Below are positions 62,163 through 64,000 of a stretch of DNA of 64,000 nucleotides, piece by piece (position 1 is the stretch's first letter; every line of letters starts with the position of its first letter). This stretch comes from JAQUTK01 sp963677415. Lineage in GTDB: Bacteria > Bacteroidota > Bacteroidia > Bacteroidales > JAQUTK01. Location: assembly GCA_963677415.2 (NCBI GenBank), contig CAXXFJ010000040.1, forward strand, positions 62,001 to 126,000, read 5' to 3'. The position numbers and the translations under genes are program-made. The notes beneath the pieces are model-generated. The model ran no database searches. It worked only from the letters and a program-made list of their open reading frames with translations, and was not told where the DNA came from.

Positions 62163-63296
62163 ATGACAGTAACAATTAAAGAAGTAATTTCAAAAAGCGA
62201 CTTAAGAGCTTTTGCTACTTTTGACCACACATTATATAAAGACAATCCATATTTTGTTCCATCCTTGATTTATGACGAGATAAACCTTCTCGACCCGAAA
62301 AAGAACCCCGCTTTCGAATTTTGTGAAGCGTCTTATTTTCTTGCTTATCATAATGATAAGTTGGTCGGTCGTATTGGGGCATTCATCAATCACCGCGCCA
62401 ATGAAAAATGGAAAGAAAATAAAGCAAGGTTTGGATTCGTTGATTTCATAGATGATGAAGAAGTATCTAATGCTCTGTTTCTTAGAGCTGAGGAATGGGC
62501 AAAAGGAAAAGGAACAGAATTTATTCATGGGCCGCTTGGATTTACAGACCTTGACAAAGAAGGTCTCTTAATTGAGGGTTTTGACCAACTGAGTACTATG
62601 AGTGCTCTCTATAATGCTCCCTATTATCAACATCACATTGAAAAACTCGGGTACAAAGCTGATGCGGATTGGGTCGAGTATAAGATTTTTATACCAGAAG
62701 CTGTTCCGGAAAAACACAAACGCATATCTGAAATTGTAATAAAGAAATATGGGCTGACCATAAAGAAATTCAAATCTGGCAAACAGCTGGTTAAAGAATA
62801 TGGGCAAGCAATCTTTGATCTGATAAATGAAAGCTATGAACCTCTATACGGATATGTAGCGTTGACTCAGAAGCAGATTGATCATTACGTCAAAACCTAC
62901 TTGCCAATGCTGAACCTGGATTTTGTAACCTTAATTATAGATCAGCAGAATCAACTGATTGGTGTTGGCATTACCATGCCTTCCCTTTCTCGTGCACTGC
63001 AAAAGTCTGGAGGAAAATTATTTCCATTTGGTTTTGTACCACTGGCTAAGGCTCTTCTCAGCAAGAAAGCAAAGGTTGTTGACTTGTTGCTTATTGCTGT
63101 CAAACCTGAGTTCCAAAACAAAGGTATCAATGCATTACTATTCTACGATTTGATTCCCGCATATAATAAAGCCGGGGTAGAATACGGAGAGAGTAATCCA
63201 GAGCTAGTTATGAATGAGCGTGTCCAGGCGCAATGGGAATATTTTCAGACTCAGCAGCACAAAAGAAGACGCGCCTACTTTAAACGTTTGAAATGA
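62163..63296 (+). CDS. GNAT-like acyltransferase family protein
   Basis: The 377-residue protein has an N-terminal segment KLVGRIGAFINHRANEKW and a C-terminal GNAT-like segment (VDLLLIAVKPEFQNKGINAL, the beta4-alpha3 acyl-CoA loop) followed by ESNPELVMNERVQAQWEYF. It resembles two divergent GNAT domains in tandem, as in YghO-type proteins of unknown function. The Q-x-x-G-x-N loop differs from the usual Q/R-x-x-G-x-G/A at its last position. It lies between cvfB and parE, 11 bases before parE, so it is probably in the same operon. Confidence 0.75.
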   Translation: MTVTIKEVISKSDLRAFATFDHTLYKDNPYFVPSLIYDEINLLDPKKNPAFEFCEASYFLAYHNDKLVGRIGAFINHRANEKWKENKARFGFVDFIDDEEVSNALFLRAEEWAKGKGTEFIHGPLGFTDLDKEGLLIEGFDQLSTMSALYNAPYYQHHIEKLGYKADADWVEYKIFIPEAVPEKHKRISEIVIKKYGLTIKKFKSGKQLVKEYGQAIFDLINESYEPLYGYVALTQKQIDHYVKTYLPMLNLDFVTLIIDQQNQLIGVGITMPSLSRALQKSGGKLFPFGFVPLAKALLSKKAKVVDLLLIAVKPEFQNKGINALLFYDLIPAYNKAGVEYGESNPELVMNERVQAQWEYFQTQQHKRRRAYFKRLK

Positions 63297-63307
63297 TCTG
63301 AAGAGAG

Positions 63308-64000
63308 ATGGATAATCTATTGGAAAATGCACCGGCAACACCGGTAGAATATGATGAATCAAACATCATCACCCTTGAAGGGCTAGAGCATGTACGACTC
63401 AGACCCGGAATGTACATAGGAAAGTTAGGTGACGGAACATATCCGGATGATGGTATTTATGTGCTTCTAAAAGAAGTTATTGACAACTCCATCGATGAAT
63501 ACCGCATGGGTATGGGCAAAACTATCGAGATATCAATCCAGGAAGGTTGCGCTACGGTACGTGACTATGGGCGCGGCATCCCTCTTGGGAAAATGGTAGA
63601 GGCAGTATCTATTATGAATACCGGGGGTAAATATGACTCTAAAGCTTTCAAAAAATCGGTAGGACTGAATGGCGTAGGTGTGAAAGCAGTAAATGCACTT
63701 TCTTCTTTCTTTGAAGTAGAGTCTTTTCGTGATGGGAAGACCAAACGGGCAATCTTTGAAAAGGGAAAACTGAAGAGTGAGTCAGAAATAGAACTTTGCA
63801 AAGAAGAGAGCAACGGTACTATCACTTCTTTTGAGCCGGACAATACACTCTTTGAAGGCTTTCATTTCAGGGATGATTTTATTGAAGCAATGCTTCGCAA
63901 CTATTCGTACCTGAATACAGGACTAACTCTCTTATTTAACGGAAAGAAGATTTCATCGCGTCACGGCTTGCTGGACCTTTTGAATGAAAACAATACTTCC
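63308..64000 (+). CDS. parE: DNA topoisomerase IV subunit B, 5' part (cut by window end)
   Basis: The frame is open from the ATG at 63308 to the window end (231 codons). It shows the N-terminal GHKL ATPase of type II topoisomerases: LEHVRLRPGMYIG, EVIDNSIDEYRMG (Glu and Asn that bind ATP-Mg), VRDYGRGIP and GLNGVGVKAVNALS. The enzyme separates linked daughter chromosomes. GyrB is the alternative; the form RLRPGMYIGKLGDG and the GLNGVG loop fit the Bacteroidota protein annotated as ParE better, but this is a judgement from memory. Confidence 0.85.
   Translation, partial: MDNLLENAPATPVEYDESNIITLEGLEHVRLRPGMYIGKLGDGTYPDDGIYVLLKEVIDNSIDEYRMGMGKTIEISIQEGCATVRDYGRGIPLGKMVEAVSIMNTGGKYDSKAFKKSVGLNGVGVKAVNALSSFFEVESFRDGKTKRAIFEKGKLKSESEIELCKEESNGTITSFEPDNTLFEGFHFRDDFIEAMLRNYSYLNTGLTLLFNGKKISSRHGLLDLLNENNTS

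Overview
The window reads as chromosomal DNA of a member of the Bacteroidales (Bacteroidota), close to Bacteroides or a related genus. The evidence is the protein families (exported glycoside hydrolases, a heparinase II/III-type lyase, a DUF2723 membrane glycosyltransferase, a SulP porter, a DUF3109 protein, a surface lipoprotein with an SDDD export signal), the Bacteroidota-type promoter boxes (TTTG about 19-20 bases before TAnnTTTG) ahead of many genes, and the absence of strong Shine-Dalgarno sites. Several exported proteins end in C-terminal domains resembling type IX secretion sorting signals, which would suit a T9SS-bearing lineage. The species cannot be fixed from the sequence alone.

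Layout. 1-2.9 kb is an insertion-sequence patch: the 3' part of an IS3-family element (orfA/orfB with a -1 slippery A7 run), a short minisatellite, and a complete IS256-family element with perfect 31-bp inverted repeats. 3.0-4.5 kb holds menA and a CPBP membrane protease, overlapping. 4.5-11.2 kb, on the minus strand, holds an operon of a GH20 hexosaminidase and a TIM-barrel/CBM9-like secreted protein, then a divergent DapB-like reductase and a beta-propeller glycosidase-like protein. 11.4-18.8 kb, on the plus strand, holds PBP1A followed by a tight cluster of DUF2723 glycosyltransferase, NodB deacetylase and QueG. 18.9-25.8 kb holds a surface lipoprotein, a membrane AraC-type regulator, DUF3109, gpmI, a PAP2 phosphatase and an RsmI-like methyltransferase. 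An IS1182-family element (25.8-27.6 kb) lies between two convergent genes, and its ends now provide their terminators. 27.7-30.9 kb holds a DPP4-family peptidase divergent from a YhcC-type radical SAM protein.

31-46 kb is rich in exported proteins: a 1042-residue protein of unknown function, a GH35 beta-galactosidase lipoprotein, and a 1447-residue papain-like/LamG/PKD protein. These are followed by an operon of an LtaS-like phosphotransferase, yraN and birA. A converging operon carries an XRE-cupin regulator, an acyl-CoA synthetase and a heparinase II/III-type lyase. 48.6-50.3 kb has a gene-poor stretch with a 23-bp direct repeat, rubrerythrin, and an apparent gene remnant. 50.3-60.6 kb carries SulP, a radical SAM protein, a helix-hairpin-helix/outer-membrane barrel protein and a very large modular exported protein. 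The window ends with cvfB, a GNAT-like gene and the 5' part of parE, probably one operon.

No tRNA, rRNA, CRISPR array or phage module was recognised. Most of the window is ordinary core genome. The parts that look least described are the large exported proteins (31.0-34.2, 37.0-41.4 and 55.1-60.6 kb), the divergent DapB-like enzyme, the IS1182 ends acting as terminators, and the repeat-flanked and remnant intergenic segments near 49-50 kb.
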